A program made the position numbers and the translations under genes. The notes under the pieces are model-generated. The model saw only the letters and a list, made by a program, of their open reading frames with translations. It did no database searches and was not told the origin of the DNA. Shown piece after piece: positions 54,346 through 64,000 of a stretch of DNA of 64,000 bases (positions are counted from its first letter, which is position 1; the number at the start of each line of letters is the position of its first letter). The DNA comes from Terrabacter sp. Root181 (GTDB taxonomy: Bacteria; Actinomycetota; Actinomycetes; Actinomycetales; Dermatophilaceae), in NCBI RefSeq assembly GCF_001428505.1, contig NZ_LMHU01000007.1, positions 310,133-374,132 on the forward strand, written 5' to 3'.

Positions 54346-55875
54346 TCACCGCCTCACCGAGAGCGACGCCTGACGCGTGGGGAGCGAGCCGTGGACCATG
54401 GCCGCCAGCACCACGACGAGGGGGACGAACGCGAAGAGGTAGCGCGATCGCCCCTGGAGCACCAACGTGAACGCTGCGATGCCGAGCACGGTCGCCGCGA
54501 CGAGCAGGGTCTCGCGGCGGTACGGGGCGCGCAACAGACCGATCCCGGCCACGAGCAGCACGGCGAGCCACAACGCCTGGGTGAGGTCGGCCCGCGTCTG
54601 GTAGCCCGCCCCCTGGAACCCGTTGAGGTCGTGGACGATCCCGGTGACACCCGTCGCCGGCGCGAGCGTGCCGGGCAACGAGTCCGGCCCCTCGCCCCAG
54701 GCCCAGAACATGCCGTCGCCCCAGTTCCAGGCGGCCTTGCCCGCGTAGAAGGCGAGGGTGCCTCCGAGGCCGCGCTCGGCCCACCGGTCCGCGAGGACGC
54801 CCGCGGCATACGCCTTCATCTCGTCCTGGCTCCGGCCGGTCACGGCATCGACCATCTCGCGGGAGTACGCGCCGTAGTTGACCACTCCGTCCGCCGCGCG
54901 CTGGTCGTCGGCCCCCAAAGCGACCCACCAGGTGATCGGCGGCGAGACCGACATGTCGATGCGCGAGGAGTCCACCCCGGAGGCAGCGGTCGCCGCCGAC
55001 GTCAGGCCCACACCCAGGGCGACGAAGGCGAGGGCGGAGGCCGCGCAGGCCGCGATGACTCCGGCCCGACGGGCGGGGAGGAGGTCGTGGTCGAAGATCG
55101 CGACGACCGCCGTCAGCACGGCCGCGATGGCGATGACGACCGGCGTGGTCTTGATGGAGTACGCGACCGAGACCGACACGATCGCGAGCAGCCACAGCAC
55201 CACTCGTCCCGTACGAGCGCGCGGTGTCATCGCCCTGACCGCGAGCGCCACTCCCCCGACGACGAACGGCATCGCGTAGAAGTCGGTGTAGGGCACGGAC
55301 AGCCACGGGCTCGTCCCGACGAGGACGAGGGTCGCGAGCTGCGCCACGAGGGAGGGCCCACGGCCCGCCACTCGCCGGACGAGGAGGTGGACGGCATACA
55401 GCGTCACGCCGACGCAGATCCCGTTGAGCGGGATCAGGACGGCGTCGGGCGCGAGCGAGAACGCTTGTCCGACAGCGACGCCCATGCGGTCGATGGCGAG
55501 CAGCGGCAAGTTGTTGGGATAGAGCGAGAGGTAGTCGTACTCCGCCGGGCTGAGCGGACGGCCGGCCTGCAGGCCCCGTGCCATGTCCATGATGACACGC
55601 GCGTCCCACCCGTAGCGGTAGCGCGTCATGAGGCCGACCATCGTGGCGACCACGCCCCCACCGACTGCCACGACGACGGGCACCCAGCGCCGCTTGGCCC
55701 ACCCGGGCACGCGGACGACCACGGCCAGCAGCAGGAACCCGAGGGTCGCGGGCACGACCACCAGCCAACGGTGCTCGACGTTGACGGGCCTGGGTGCCAC
55801 GAGGCCGACGACCGCCACTGCGACGAGCGAGACCCCGGCCAGCCGAAGCAGCGCTCGACCGACCGGGGACTCCAT
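54346..55875 (-). CDS. integral membrane glycosyltransferase-like protein (GT-C type)
   Basis: A 509-residue protein with about ten to twelve membrane helices. A large loop with TRYRYGWDARVIMDMARGLQAGRPLSPAEYDYLSLYPNNLPLL carries Asp and Tyr residues as expected for lipid-sugar-dependent mannosyl- or arabinosyltransferases. A late segment with RSQDEMKAYAAGVLADRW and LQGRSRYLFAFVPLVVVL also fits. ATG 55875 lies 8 nt after TAGCGT. Exact donor and acceptor unknown. Confidence 0.72.
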   Translation of the reverse strand: MESPVGRALLRLAGVSLVAVAVVGLVAPRPVNVEHRWLVVVPATLGFLLLAVVVRVPGWAKRRWVPVVVAVGGGVVATMVGLMTRYRYGWDARVIMDMARGLQAGRPLSPAEYDYLSLYPNNLPLLAIDRMGVAVGQAFSLAPDAVLIPLNGICVGVTLYAVHLLVRRVAGRGPSLVAQLATLVLVGTSPWLSVPYTDFYAMPFVVGGVALAVRAMTPRARTGRVVLWLLAIVSVSVAYSIKTTPVVIAIAAVLTAVVAIFDHDLLPARRAGVIAACAASALAFVALGVGLTSAATAASGVDSSRIDMSVSPPITWWVALGADDQRAADGVVNYGAYSREMVDAVTGRSQDEMKAYAAGVLADRWAERGLGGTLAFYAGKAAWNWGDGMFWAWGEGPDSLPGTLAPATGVTGIVHDLNGFQGAGYQTRADLTQALWLAVLLVAGIGLLRAPYRRETLLVAATVLGIAAFTLVLQGRSRYLFAFVPLVVVLAAMVHGSLPTRQASLSVRR

Positions 55876-55935
55876 GGCGCCAGACGCTACCCCACCGGGA
55901 TGGACGGCAGATGAGGCGTCTGCCCGGACGTCCGG

Positions 55936-57756
<1,821 letters not shown>

Positions 57757-57772
<16 letters not shown>

Positions 57773-57792
57773 CAGAGAAGAAGGAGGATCAC
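57757..57792 (-). CDS. leuL: leuA leader peptide (11 residues)
   Basis: GTG 57792 opens the peptide MILLLLCRDEA with four consecutive Leu codons (CTC CTT CTT CTC) and TGA at 57757. A possible -10 TACGGT lies at 57813-57808. The CTT codons are rare in this genome, which would raise sensitivity to leucyl-tRNA supply. Confidence 0.8.
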
Positions 57793-57875
57793 CGCTCGCA
57801 CCCGTTCACCGTATGCCGGTCGCTCCGTGCGCGTCCACCCCTCGGGACCGCTGCCCGCATCGTGAGACCTCGAAA

Positions 57876-57973
57876 GCTGCTCCGCTATCGGGAGCAGGAT
57901 CCGAGTCCTGGACGACGTGCTGTTACGCACCCGCCTGTCGGACGCTGCTCCGCTTCGGGGAGCAGGATCCGAG
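57876..57973. repeat. two direct 30-bp repeats, each with a dyad
   Basis: 57876-57905 and 57944-57973 are identical at 27 of 30 bases, 68 nt apart. Each contains CTGCTCC and GGAGCAG that can pair. They lie between the small acidic protein and the leu leader. They may be operators, or duplicated terminators of the upstream gene. Confidence 0.7.
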
Positions 57974-57998
57974 CTGCTGGGCAGTCTCCGTCGGATGG

Positions 57999-58133
57999 TC
58001 AGGGAGTGGAGGGAGGCTCGGCGACTGGCTCGTCCCCGTGGGCGTCGGCGATCTGCTCCTCCGGACGCGGCGGCACCGTCTGGTCCTCCTCGAGGACCTC
58101 GAGCTCGTGGTCGTGCGCTGGCTGCTCGGACAT
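57999..58133 (-). CDS. small acidic protein (44 residues)
   Basis: ATG 58133 with AGGAGG 5 nt upstream opens MSEQPAHDHELEVLEEDQTV ..., 44 residues with 14 Asp/Glu and a Pro-rich end. The strong ribosome site, coding-like third-position GC and defined stop support a real gene. No family is recognised. Confidence 0.6.
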   Translation of the reverse strand: MSEQPAHDHELEVLEEDQTVPPRPEEQIADAHGDEPVAEPPSTP

Positions 58134-58173
58134 GTCTGCCTCCTTGCCCGGAGTGTAGGGCGAGGCGCTGACC

Positions 58174-58539
58174 TCAGGCGCGCTGGCAGACCATGAGCGC
58201 GTTGCCGTCAGGGTCCTCGAACTGCACGAAGATGACGCTGCCGATGTCCTCGACGTCCGAGGTGATCCTCACGTCGAGCGACCGAAGGTGCTCGACCGTC
58301 GACGCCATGTCGTCGGTCCAGAGGAAGAACCGCGGTGGCCCGGACGCCAGGAAGTCTGGGCGGTTGGCGTCGAGTGCCAGCCGGGTCTCCCCGTCCGTCG
58401 GGATGTCGTAGATCGTGCCGTCGTGGGAGGCCACGTCGGGCTCGAAACCGAGCACGGAGGCATACCACCGGATGGCAGCGGCCATGTCGCGGACCGGGAC
58501 GAAGACCTGACCGACGCGGCGCTGGATGGGGCTGCTCAT
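58174..58539 (-). CDS. VOC-family (glyoxalase/bleomycin-resistance) protein
   Basis: A 121-residue vicinal-oxygen-chelate domain: QVFVPVRDMAAAIRWYASVLGFEPD is the first beta-alpha unit, and the end is FVQFEDPDGNALMVCQ. Likely a metal-dependent lyase or binding protein; substrate unknown. ATG 58539 is 6 nt after TAGCCT (58551-58546), leaderless. Confidence 0.85.
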   Translation of the reverse strand: MSSPIQRRVGQVFVPVRDMAAAIRWYASVLGFEPDVASHDGTIYDIPTDGETRLALDANRPDFLASGPPRFFLWTDDMASTVEHLRSLDVRITSDVEDIGSVIFVQFEDPDGNALMVCQRA

Positions 58540-58603
58540 CGCGGCAGGCTAGAGGACCGGGCCACGAACCAGAAACCCGTTGCGCCGCAGAGCAGGTCGA
58601 GAG

Positions 58604-59578
58604 TCAGAAGCCGAGGCGCTGGAGCTGCTTGGGGTCGCGCTGCCAGTCCTTGGCCACCTTGACGTGGAGGTCGAGGTAGACCTTCTGACCGAGGAGGGCC
58701 TCGATGCCCTTGCGGGCGTTGGTGCCGACCTCGCGCAGGCGTGAGCCGCCGCGCCCGATGACGATGGCCTTCTGGCTGGGCCGCTCGACGAAGACGTTGA
58801 CGCGGACGTCGAGGAGGGGCTTGTCCTCGGGCCGGCCCTCGCGCTGCACCATCTCCTCGACGACGACCGCCAGCGAGTGGGGCAGCTCGTCGCGCACGCC
58901 CTCGAGGGCGGCCTCGCGCACGAGCTCGGCGATCATGATCATCTCCGGCTCGTCGGTGAGAACGCCGTCGGGGTAGAGCTGCGGCGAACGCGGGAGGAAC
59001 GACGCGAGGACGTCGCGCACCTCCTCGACCTGGCTGCCGGAGACGGCCGAGCACGGGATGATCGCGTCCCACTCCCCCAGCTGGTCGATGGCGATGAGGT
59101 GCTCGGCGAGACGCTCGCGGTCGACCGCGTCGGCCTTGGTCGCGATGGCGACGACGGGGCGGCGCCGGACCGAGCGCAGCTCGGTGAGCTCGTTGGCGAT
59201 GAAGGTGTCGCCGGGGCCGATGCGCTGGTCGGCCGGCAGGCAGAAGCCGACGACGTCCACCTCGAGCAGGGTCTCGCGGACGAGGTCGTTGAGCCGTTGG
59301 CCGAGGAGCGTCCGCGGCTTGTGGAGACCGGGGGTGTCGACGAGGATCACCTGCGCGGTCGGCGTCGTCGCCACACCGCGGATGGTGTGCCGGGTCGTCT
59401 GCGGCTTGGAGCTCGTGATGGCGACCTTCTGGCCGACGAGCGCGTTGGTCAGCGTGGACTTGCCGGCGTTGGGCCGGCCCACGAGACAGGCGAAGCCCGC
59501 GCGGTAGTCGGCGGACCGCTCCGTGGGCGACGAGCCCGCACCGTCGGCGTGCGTCGGGTCAGCGTCCTGAGTGCCCAT
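58604..59578 (-). CDS. era: GTPase Era
   Basis: Ribosome assembly GTPase, 324 residues. G1 GRPNAGKS (34-41), the effector region [10 protein letters not shown]3 DTPGLHKP, G4 TKAD; the C-terminal KH domain contains [24 protein letters not shown]. The N-terminus has an ~28-residue Asp/Ser/Thr extension. ATG 59578 overlaps the corC coding end by 20 nt, so it follows corC in one transcript. Confidence 0.95.
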   Translation of the reverse strand: MGTQDADPTHADGAGSSPTERSADYRAGFACLVGRPNAGKSTLTNALVGQKVAITSSKPQTTRHTIRGVATTPTAQVILVDTPGLHKPRTLLGQRLNDLVRETLLEVDVVGFCLPADQRIGPGDTFIANELTELRSVRRRPVVAIATKADAVDRERLAEHLIAIDQLGEWDAIIPCSAVSGSQVEEVRDVLASFLPRSPQLYPDGVLTDEPEMIMIAELVREAALEGVRDELPHSLAVVVEEMVQREGRPEDKPLLDVRVNVFVERPSQKAIVIGRGGSRLREVGTNARKGIEALLGQKVYLDLHVKVAKDWQRDPKQLQRLGF

Positions 59579-60872
59579 GGGCGTCCTCCGTCTCGGTGTG
59601 CGCGGCGTCGTCCTCCGGCACCGATGCCCGGTGCACGATGACCGACGCGACGCGGTGGCGGCGTCCGGCCATGCGTTCGGCCGTCAGCTCCAGCCCAGCG
59701 ACCGTACCGGACGACCCGACGATCGGGACGCGTCCGATGACCTTGGTGAGGAGTCCACCGACGGTGTCGACGTCCTCCTCGTCGATCGTGACGTCGAAGA
59801 GCTCGGCGAGGTCGTCGATGTCCATGGACGCCGGGACACGCAGCGTGCCGTCCTCCAGCTGCTCGACGCCGGGAGCCTCGCGGTCGTGCTCGTCGGCGAT
59901 CTCGCCGACGATCTCCTCGATGATGTCCTCGATCGTGATGAGACCTGCGGTGCCGCCGTACTCGTCGACGACGATCGCGAAGTGGTTCTGGTCGCGCTGC
60001 ATCTCGCGCAGGAGGTCGTCGACGGGCTTGCTCTCGGGCACGAAGTGCATGGGCCGCATCACCTCGGTGGCCGGGTGACGACCGTCCTCGGGCGCGGCGT
60101 TGAGCCGGCGCGCGACGTCCTTGAAGTAGAGCAGGCCCCGCACGTCGTCGCTGTCCTCGCCGACGACGGGGATCCGCGAGAAGCCGGACCGCAGGAAGAG
60201 CGACATCGCGCTGCGCAGCGTCTTGTCGGCGTCGAGGACGACCATGTCGGTGCGCGGCACCATGACCGCGCGGGCGAGGGTGTCGCCGAGTTCGAAGACC
60301 GAGTGGATCATCTCGCGCTCGTCGGCCTCGATGACGTCGGAGTCACCGGCCATGTCGACGAGGTCGCGCAGCTCGGACTCGGTCTGGAAGGGCCCGTCGG
60401 TGTAGCCCTTGCCGGGCGTGACCGCGTTGCCGAGGACGACGAGCAGCTTGGCGACCGGGCCGAGGACCCGACGCAGCCCGACGGCGAAGGGCGCGCTCCA
60501 CAGCGCGACGGTGTCGTAGTTCTGCCGACCGAGCGTCCGCGGCGAGACGCCGACGACGACGAACGACACGACCGCCATGATCGCGATGCTGATGAGGGCG
60601 CGGCTCCACGTCGACTCGACCTGGCCGGCGACAGCCAGCGTGACGAGGACCGCTGCGGTGGCCTCGGCGACGACGCGCAGGAACGCGATGACCGAGAGGT
60701 ATGCCGGTGAGTCGCCGACCACGGTCATGAGCGACTTCGCGCCCGACCGTCCTTCGTCGAACAGCTCCTGGGCGCGCACGCGTGACATGCGGAAGATGGC
60801 GGCCTCGGCGGCCGACAGCACGAACGCCACGACGATGCTGATGAGGGCCGGGAGGGCGAACTGCGGGAGCAT
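59559..60872 (-). CDS. CNNM/CorC-type (HlyC) membrane protein with CBS domains
   Basis: A 437-residue protein: N-terminal DUF21/CNNM membrane domain (four helices to ~160), tandem CBS domains (about 200-320; [46 protein letters not shown]), and a C-terminal CorC domain. Such proteins take part in magnesium or cobalt export. The position between ybeY and era is conserved in Actinobacteria. Confidence 0.9.
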   Translation of the reverse strand: MLPQFALPALISIVVAFVLSAAEAAIFRMSRVRAQELFDEGRSGAKSLMTVVGDSPAYLSVIAFLRVVAEATAAVLVTLAVAGQVESTWSRALISIAIMAVVSFVVVGVSPRTLGRQNYDTVALWSAPFAVGLRRVLGPVAKLLVVLGNAVTPGKGYTDGPFQTESELRDLVDMAGDSDVIEADEREMIHSVFELGDTLARAVMVPRTDMVVLDADKTLRSAMSLFLRSGFSRIPVVGEDSDDVRGLLYFKDVARRLNAAPEDGRHPATEVMRPMHFVPESKPVDDLLREMQRDQNHFAIVVDEYGGTAGLITIEDIIEEIVGEIADEHDREAPGVEQLEDGTLRVPASMDIDDLAELFDVTIDEEDVDTVGGLLTKVIGRVPIVGSSGTVAGLELTAERMAGRRHRVASVIVHRASVPEDDAAHTETEDAHGHSGR

Positions 60873-60891
60873 CTCGGTCTCTCGTCCGCGG

Positions 60892-61359
60892 TCAGGCGCT
60901 CGGGCGGTTGCGCGTGGCGAGGAAGGTCAGCAGCAGCTGGCGTTGCAGCTCGAACATCTCGCGTTCCTCGTCCGGCTCGGCGTGGTCGTAGCCGAGCAGG
61001 TGCAGGATGCCGTGCGTCGTGAGCAGCAGCATCTCCTCCATCGGCGCGTGGCCGGCCTCGAGGGCCTGCTTCGTCGCCACGGACGGGCAGAGCACGATGT
61101 CGCCGAGGGTGCCCTCCTCGGGCTCCTGGCCCTCACGCCCGGGTCGCAGCTCGTCCATCGGGAAGCTCATGACGTCGGTGGGCCCGGGCAGGTCCATCCA
61201 CTGCACGTGGAGGACCTCCATCGCGTCCTCGTCGACGAGCTTGATGCAGAGGTCGGCCTGCGCGTGCACGCGCATCTGACCCATGACGTAGGCCGCGCAC
61301 GCCAGCAGCTCGAGCTCGTCGACGTCGTGGTCGGTCTCGTTGAGGACGTCGATGCTCAC
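60892..61359 (-). CDS. ybeY: endoribonuclease YbeY (rRNA maturation)
   Basis: A 155-residue metalloprotein with [11 protein letters not shown] (H116, H120, H126) coordinating zinc, and [10 protein letters not shown] upstream. It acts in 16S rRNA 3' end processing and ribosome quality control. Its ATG overlaps the phoH stop (ATGA at 61359-61356), so the two are coupled. Confidence 0.96.
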   Translation of the reverse strand: MSIDVLNETDHDVDELELLACAAYVMGQMRVHAQADLCIKLVDEDAMEVLHVQWMDLPGPTDVMSFPMDELRPGREGQEPEEGTLGDIVLCPSVATKQALEAGHAPMEEMLLLTTHGILHLLGYDHAEPDEEREMFELQRQLLLTFLATRNRPSA

Positions 61360-62627
61360 GCGCCGGCCTCCGTGACGTCACGGCGTCCGCCGTCGTCGTC
61401 GCGGCGCTCGTCGCGGTGGTCGCCTCCGCGGTCTCCTCCACGGTCTCCACCGCGGTCTCCACCACGGTCTCCTCCTCGGTCGACGGCCCGGTCCGGACCC
61501 CGCCGCGACCCGCGGTGGTCGCCGTGGTCGCGGTGGTCGCGGTGGTCGGCACGCGCCCCGCTCGTGCGGGCGCGTCGCTCGGCGCGCACCTCGTCGCGCT
61601 CGTAGGCGTCCACGATGGCGCTGACCAGGCGGTGGCGCACGACGTCGTGCGACGTGAGCTCGGCGAAGTGGACGTCCTCGACACCCTCGAGGATGTCGCG
61701 GACGACGCGCAGCCCGGAGCGGGTGCCACCGGGGAGGTCGACCTGGGTGATGTCACCCGTGACGACCATCTTCGAGCCGAAGCCGAGACGCGTCAGGAAC
61801 ATCTTCATCTGCTCGCTCGAGGTGTTCTGGGCCTCGTCGAGGATGATGAACGCGTCGTTGAGCGTGCGGCCACGCATGTAGGCGAGCGGGGCGACCTCGA
61901 TCGTGCCGGACGCCATGAGCCGCGGGATCGTCTCGGGCGAGACCATGTCGTGGAGGGCGTCGTAGAGCGGGCGCAGGTAGGGGTCGATCTTGTCGTTGAG
62001 CGTGCCGGGCAGGAAGCCGAGACGCTCGCCGGCCTCGACCGCGGGGCGGGTCAGGATGATGCGGTTGACCTGCTTGGCCTGCAGCGCCGCGACGGCCTTG
62101 GCCATCGCGAGGTAGGTCTTGCCGGTGCCGGCCGGACCGATCCCGAAGACCACCGTGTGCTCGTCGATCGCGTCGACGTAGCGCTTCTGGTTCAGCGTCT
62201 TCGGCCGGATCGTGCGGCCGCGGCTGCTGACGATGTTCATCGTCAGCACGTCGGCCGGGCGCTCGGAGGTCTGCCCGCGCAGCATCGAGATCGAGCGCTC
62301 GACCGCGTCACGGTTGAGCGGCTGACCGGTGGAGACGATGGTCAGCAGCTCGTCGAGGAGCGTGTCGATGATGTCGAGCTCACCCGCCGGGCCGGAGAAG
62401 GTCATCTCGTTGCCGCGCACGTGCGTGTCGACGAGGGGGAACTGGCGCTCCATGGTGCGCAGCAGCTCGTCCCGGGGTCCGAGAAGCGTCACCATCTCGA
62501 TCGGCGGCGGGATCTGCCGGGTCAGCACCGGCGTGTCACCGCCGCTCCCGGCGCCCGTGGGGAGCTGGGTGCCGTCAGGGCCGTCGGTCTGGGAAGGTCG
62601 AGGTTGCGCGTCATTCATCGTGGTCAC
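61356..62627 (-). CDS. phoH: PhoH-like ATPase
   Basis: A 423-residue ATPase: Walker A GPAGTGKT (164-171), [21 protein letters not shown] (Walker B), [12 protein letters not shown]. It probably works with YbeY on RNA. The last ~65 residues are an unusual Asp/Arg/Gly/His-rich tail with DRGG repeats (see the tandem-repeat feature). Start GTG 62627 is possible, or ATG 62618 giving MNDAQPRPS. Confidence 0.93.
   Translation of the reverse strand: MTTMNDAQPRPSQTDGPDGTQLPTGAGSGGDTPVLTRQIPPPIEMVTLLGPRDELLRTMERQFPLVDTHVRGNEMTFSGPAGELDIIDTLLDELLTIVSTGQPLNRDAVERSISMLRGQTSERPADVLTMNIVSSRGRTIRPKTLNQKRYVDAIDEHTVVFGIGPAGTGKTYLAMAKAVAALQAKQVNRIILTRPAVEAGERLGFLPGTLNDKIDPYLRPLYDALHDMVSPETIPRLMASGTIEVAPLAYMRGRTLNDAFIILDEAQNTSSEQMKMFLTRLGFGSKMVVTGDITQVDLPGGTRSGLRVVRDILEGVEDVHFAELTSHDVVRHRLVSAIVDAYERDEVRAERRARTSGARADHRDHRDHGDHRGSRRGPDRAVDRGGDRGGDRGGDRGGDRGGDHRDERRDDDGGRRDVTEAGA
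61423..61482 (-). repeat. five 12-bp tandem repeats in phoH tail
   Basis: Units at 61423, 61435, 61447, 61459 and 61471 (type CCTCCGCGGTCT) encode repeated DRGG on the minus strand. A related 9-bp tract at 61515-61550 encodes DHRDHG-type repeats. The tail is coding and in frame. Confidence 0.8.
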
Positions 62628-62631
62628 GAGT

Positions 62632-64000
62632 CTACGTGTCGCGGCCCGAGCTCCTCACCACGAATTCCGCCAGGTCCTTGCTCTGCTGGAGGCGCGACGG
62701 CTCGTGCACGTACATCATGTGCCCGGCCTCGTAGTAGGCGTGCTCGATGTTCGCGAGCAGGTCCGCCGGCAGCTGCAGGTGGGCCACGACGTCCTCGGCG
62801 GCGAAGTGCGGGGTCGCACCGTCGTAGTAGCCGTAGGCGATGTGGACCCTGAGGTGCGGGTTCTGGCGCATCGCCCTCTCGAGCTTCGGCGAGACGTCGA
62901 CGGGCCGTCCCTCGAAGTCCTTGAACGACCAGGGGTGGACGAGACGCGAGATCTGCTCGTAGTGCAGGTCGCTGCCGTAGCCGAGCTCGTCGCGGACGTA
63001 GTGGTTCCAGGCCGCGGCGTAGGGACCGGTGATGGCGTCGTGCGACGGGTCGGCATCCATGTTCTCGGCGATGGCCGCCGCGGCAGGCCCGGTGAAACGC
63101 GCGTCGAGACGGCCCACCGAGAGGCGCTCGTCGCGCAGCAGCTCGGTGAAGTAGCGCCAGTGCTCGATGCGCAGGTCGGCGCGGTCGATGTAGTCCTCGG
63201 TCAGGCCGGAGAGCCGGGCCAGCGTCGACACCGCCTCCGCCCGCTCTCCCTTCGTGAGCCGGTGGCCGCGGGAGAGTACCCACGGGTAGTCGCGGACGGC
63301 ATACGCCTCGGCCTCGTCGAGGACGGACCGCAGCGAGCGGCGACCGTGCTTGCCGTGGAAGTGGGCCACGGCGGCATACGTCGGCAGGTAGAGCGCGTGC
63401 GCGCGGTCGTTGCGCTGGTTCTCGAAGTCGACCGAGCTGAGGTCGAGGACGCTGCTGATGAGGACGAGCCCGTTGAGGTACATCCCGTAGCGGGACTGGA
63501 GGTGCTCGGCCAGGGCGGCCCCCCGCAGCGTCCCGTACGACTCGCCGGCGACGAACTTCGGTGACATCCAGCGACCGTTGCGCGAGGTCCAGAGCCGGAT
63601 CAGCTCGCCGACGGACTCGATGTCCTTCTGGTAGCCGTGGTAGTCCCCCGGCTTGCCACCCTCGACGGCCCGCGAGTAGCCGGTCGACATGGGGTCGATG
63701 AAGACGAGGTCGCTGACCGCGAGCAGCGACTCGGGGTTGTCGACGAGGTCGTACGGGGGCGGCTGGAGGGCGCCCACGTCGCCGCTCAGGACGCGGCGTG
63801 GCCCGAGCAGGCCGAGGTGCAGCCAGACGCTCGAGCTGCCCGGCCCCCCGTTGAAGGCGAAGGTGACGGGTCGGGTCCGGGCGTCGGCGTCGTCGAGGAC
63901 GTAGCTCGTCATCGACAGCTCCGCCCGAGCCTTGTGCCCGCCGAACGTGCCGTCCTTGTGCTCCTCCTCGCGGAGCACGACCCGTCCGGTCGTCGCGGTG
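62632..64000 (-). CDS. S10 family serine carboxypeptidase-like protein (partial, N-terminus outside window)
   Basis: About 456 codons are visible and the frame is open at the window end. FAFNGGPGSSSVWLHLG is the S10 oxyanion motif, FVAGESYGTLRG carries the catalytic Ser, and IEHAYYEAGHMMYVHEPS the His. It is a bacterial member of the secreted-type family; whether it has a signal peptide is not visible. The stop is 4 nt upstream of the phoH start, so transcription may continue into phoH. Confidence 0.87.
   Translation of the reverse strand, partial: TATTGRVVLREEEHKDGTFGGHKARAELSMTSYVLDDADARTRPVTFAFNGGPGSSSVWLHLGLLGPRRVLSGDVGALQPPPYDLVDNPESLLAVSDLVFIDPMSTGYSRAVEGGKPGDYHGYQKDIESVGELIRLWTSRNGRWMSPKFVAGESYGTLRGAALAEHLQSRYGMYLNGLVLISSVLDLSSVDFENQRNDRAHALYLPTYAAVAHFHGKHGRRSLRSVLDEAEAYAVRDYPWVLSRGHRLTKGERAEAVSTLARLSGLTEDYIDRADLRIEHWRYFTELLRDERLSVGRLDARFTGPAAAAIAENMDADPSHDAITGPYAAAWNHYVRDELGYGSDLHYEQISRLVHPWSFKDFEGRPVDVSPKLERAMRQNPHLRVHIAYGYYDGATPHFAAEDVVAHLQLPADLLANIEHAYYEAGHMMYVHEPSRLQQSKDLAEFVVRSSGRDT

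Overview
The window is high-GC actinobacterial chromosome. Most intergenic gaps are short, GTG starts are common, and many starts sit 6-8 nt after a TANNNT-type -10 box, which suggests leaderless mRNAs. Two gene blocks keep the order I recall from Mycobacterium tuberculosis: RNase H / zinc-ribbon / NIF3 / ahpE / DUF3052 / aceE on the left, and dnaG-dgt ... glyS-zur-uppS-recO-era-ybeY-phoH on the right. Mycothiol-type enzymes, a WhiB protein, FasR-fabD-fabH-acpP-fabF and gluABCD also fit Actinobacteria. My best guess is Micrococcales, near Intrasporangiaceae; this is inference from gene content only.

Layout. 1-8340: partial prfC, two unknown proteins, an RNB ribonuclease, yaaA, an ArsB/NhaD-like permease, metZ with a coupled rhodanese. 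8365-12161 (minus): a tightly overlapped NIF3 / zinc-ribbon / RNase H operon read out of a tRNA-Val, then ahpE and DUF3052. 12452-16835: aceE and argG. 17002-23112: a methyltransferase and the fatty-acid synthase II cluster with its regulator fasR. 23147-26483 (minus): a LAGLIDADG protein, coupled HNH endonuclease and WhiB genes, a very small ORF, DUF3145 and a Rieske protein. 26626-27861: tRNA-Met followed by about 1.1 kb with no convincing gene but several repeat structures. 27862-34961: a secreted metalloprotease, a mycothiol-isomerase-like protein, a secreted M23 peptidase and the gluABCD glutamate importer. 35031-45659: tRNA-Asn, dnaG, dgt, dusB, two small-molecule enzymes and glyS. 46057-49405: a Zur-box-controlled zinc importer operon ending in zur. 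49535-54243: uppS-recO, an SOS-box-controlled alkB with a downstream isomerase-like gene, and gnd. 54346-64000 (minus): a membrane glycosyltransferase-like protein, leuA with a leucine attenuator, a small acidic protein, a VOC protein, and the phoH-ybeY-corC-era cluster behind a partial S10 carboxypeptidase.

The signal least explained by the genes is a dispersed 8-mer, GTATGCCG. I counted 36 copies (20 on plus, 16 on minus) against about 2 expected for roughly 72% GC. In genes it mostly forces the otherwise rare Tyr codon TAT before GCC. Between genes it often sits at the base of terminator hairpins as inverted pairs. This resembles the distribution of DNA-uptake words in Neisseria and Pasteurellaceae, and I know of no description of it in this group. 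Other points of interest are a degenerate phosphatase domain in the RNase H fusion, a CTG start inside a CTGA overlap, the tRNA-Val/NIF3 junction, the four 17-bp repeats after tRNA-Met, and duplicated dyads upstream of leuA.

All calls come from reading the sequence and recognising families. No database search was run.
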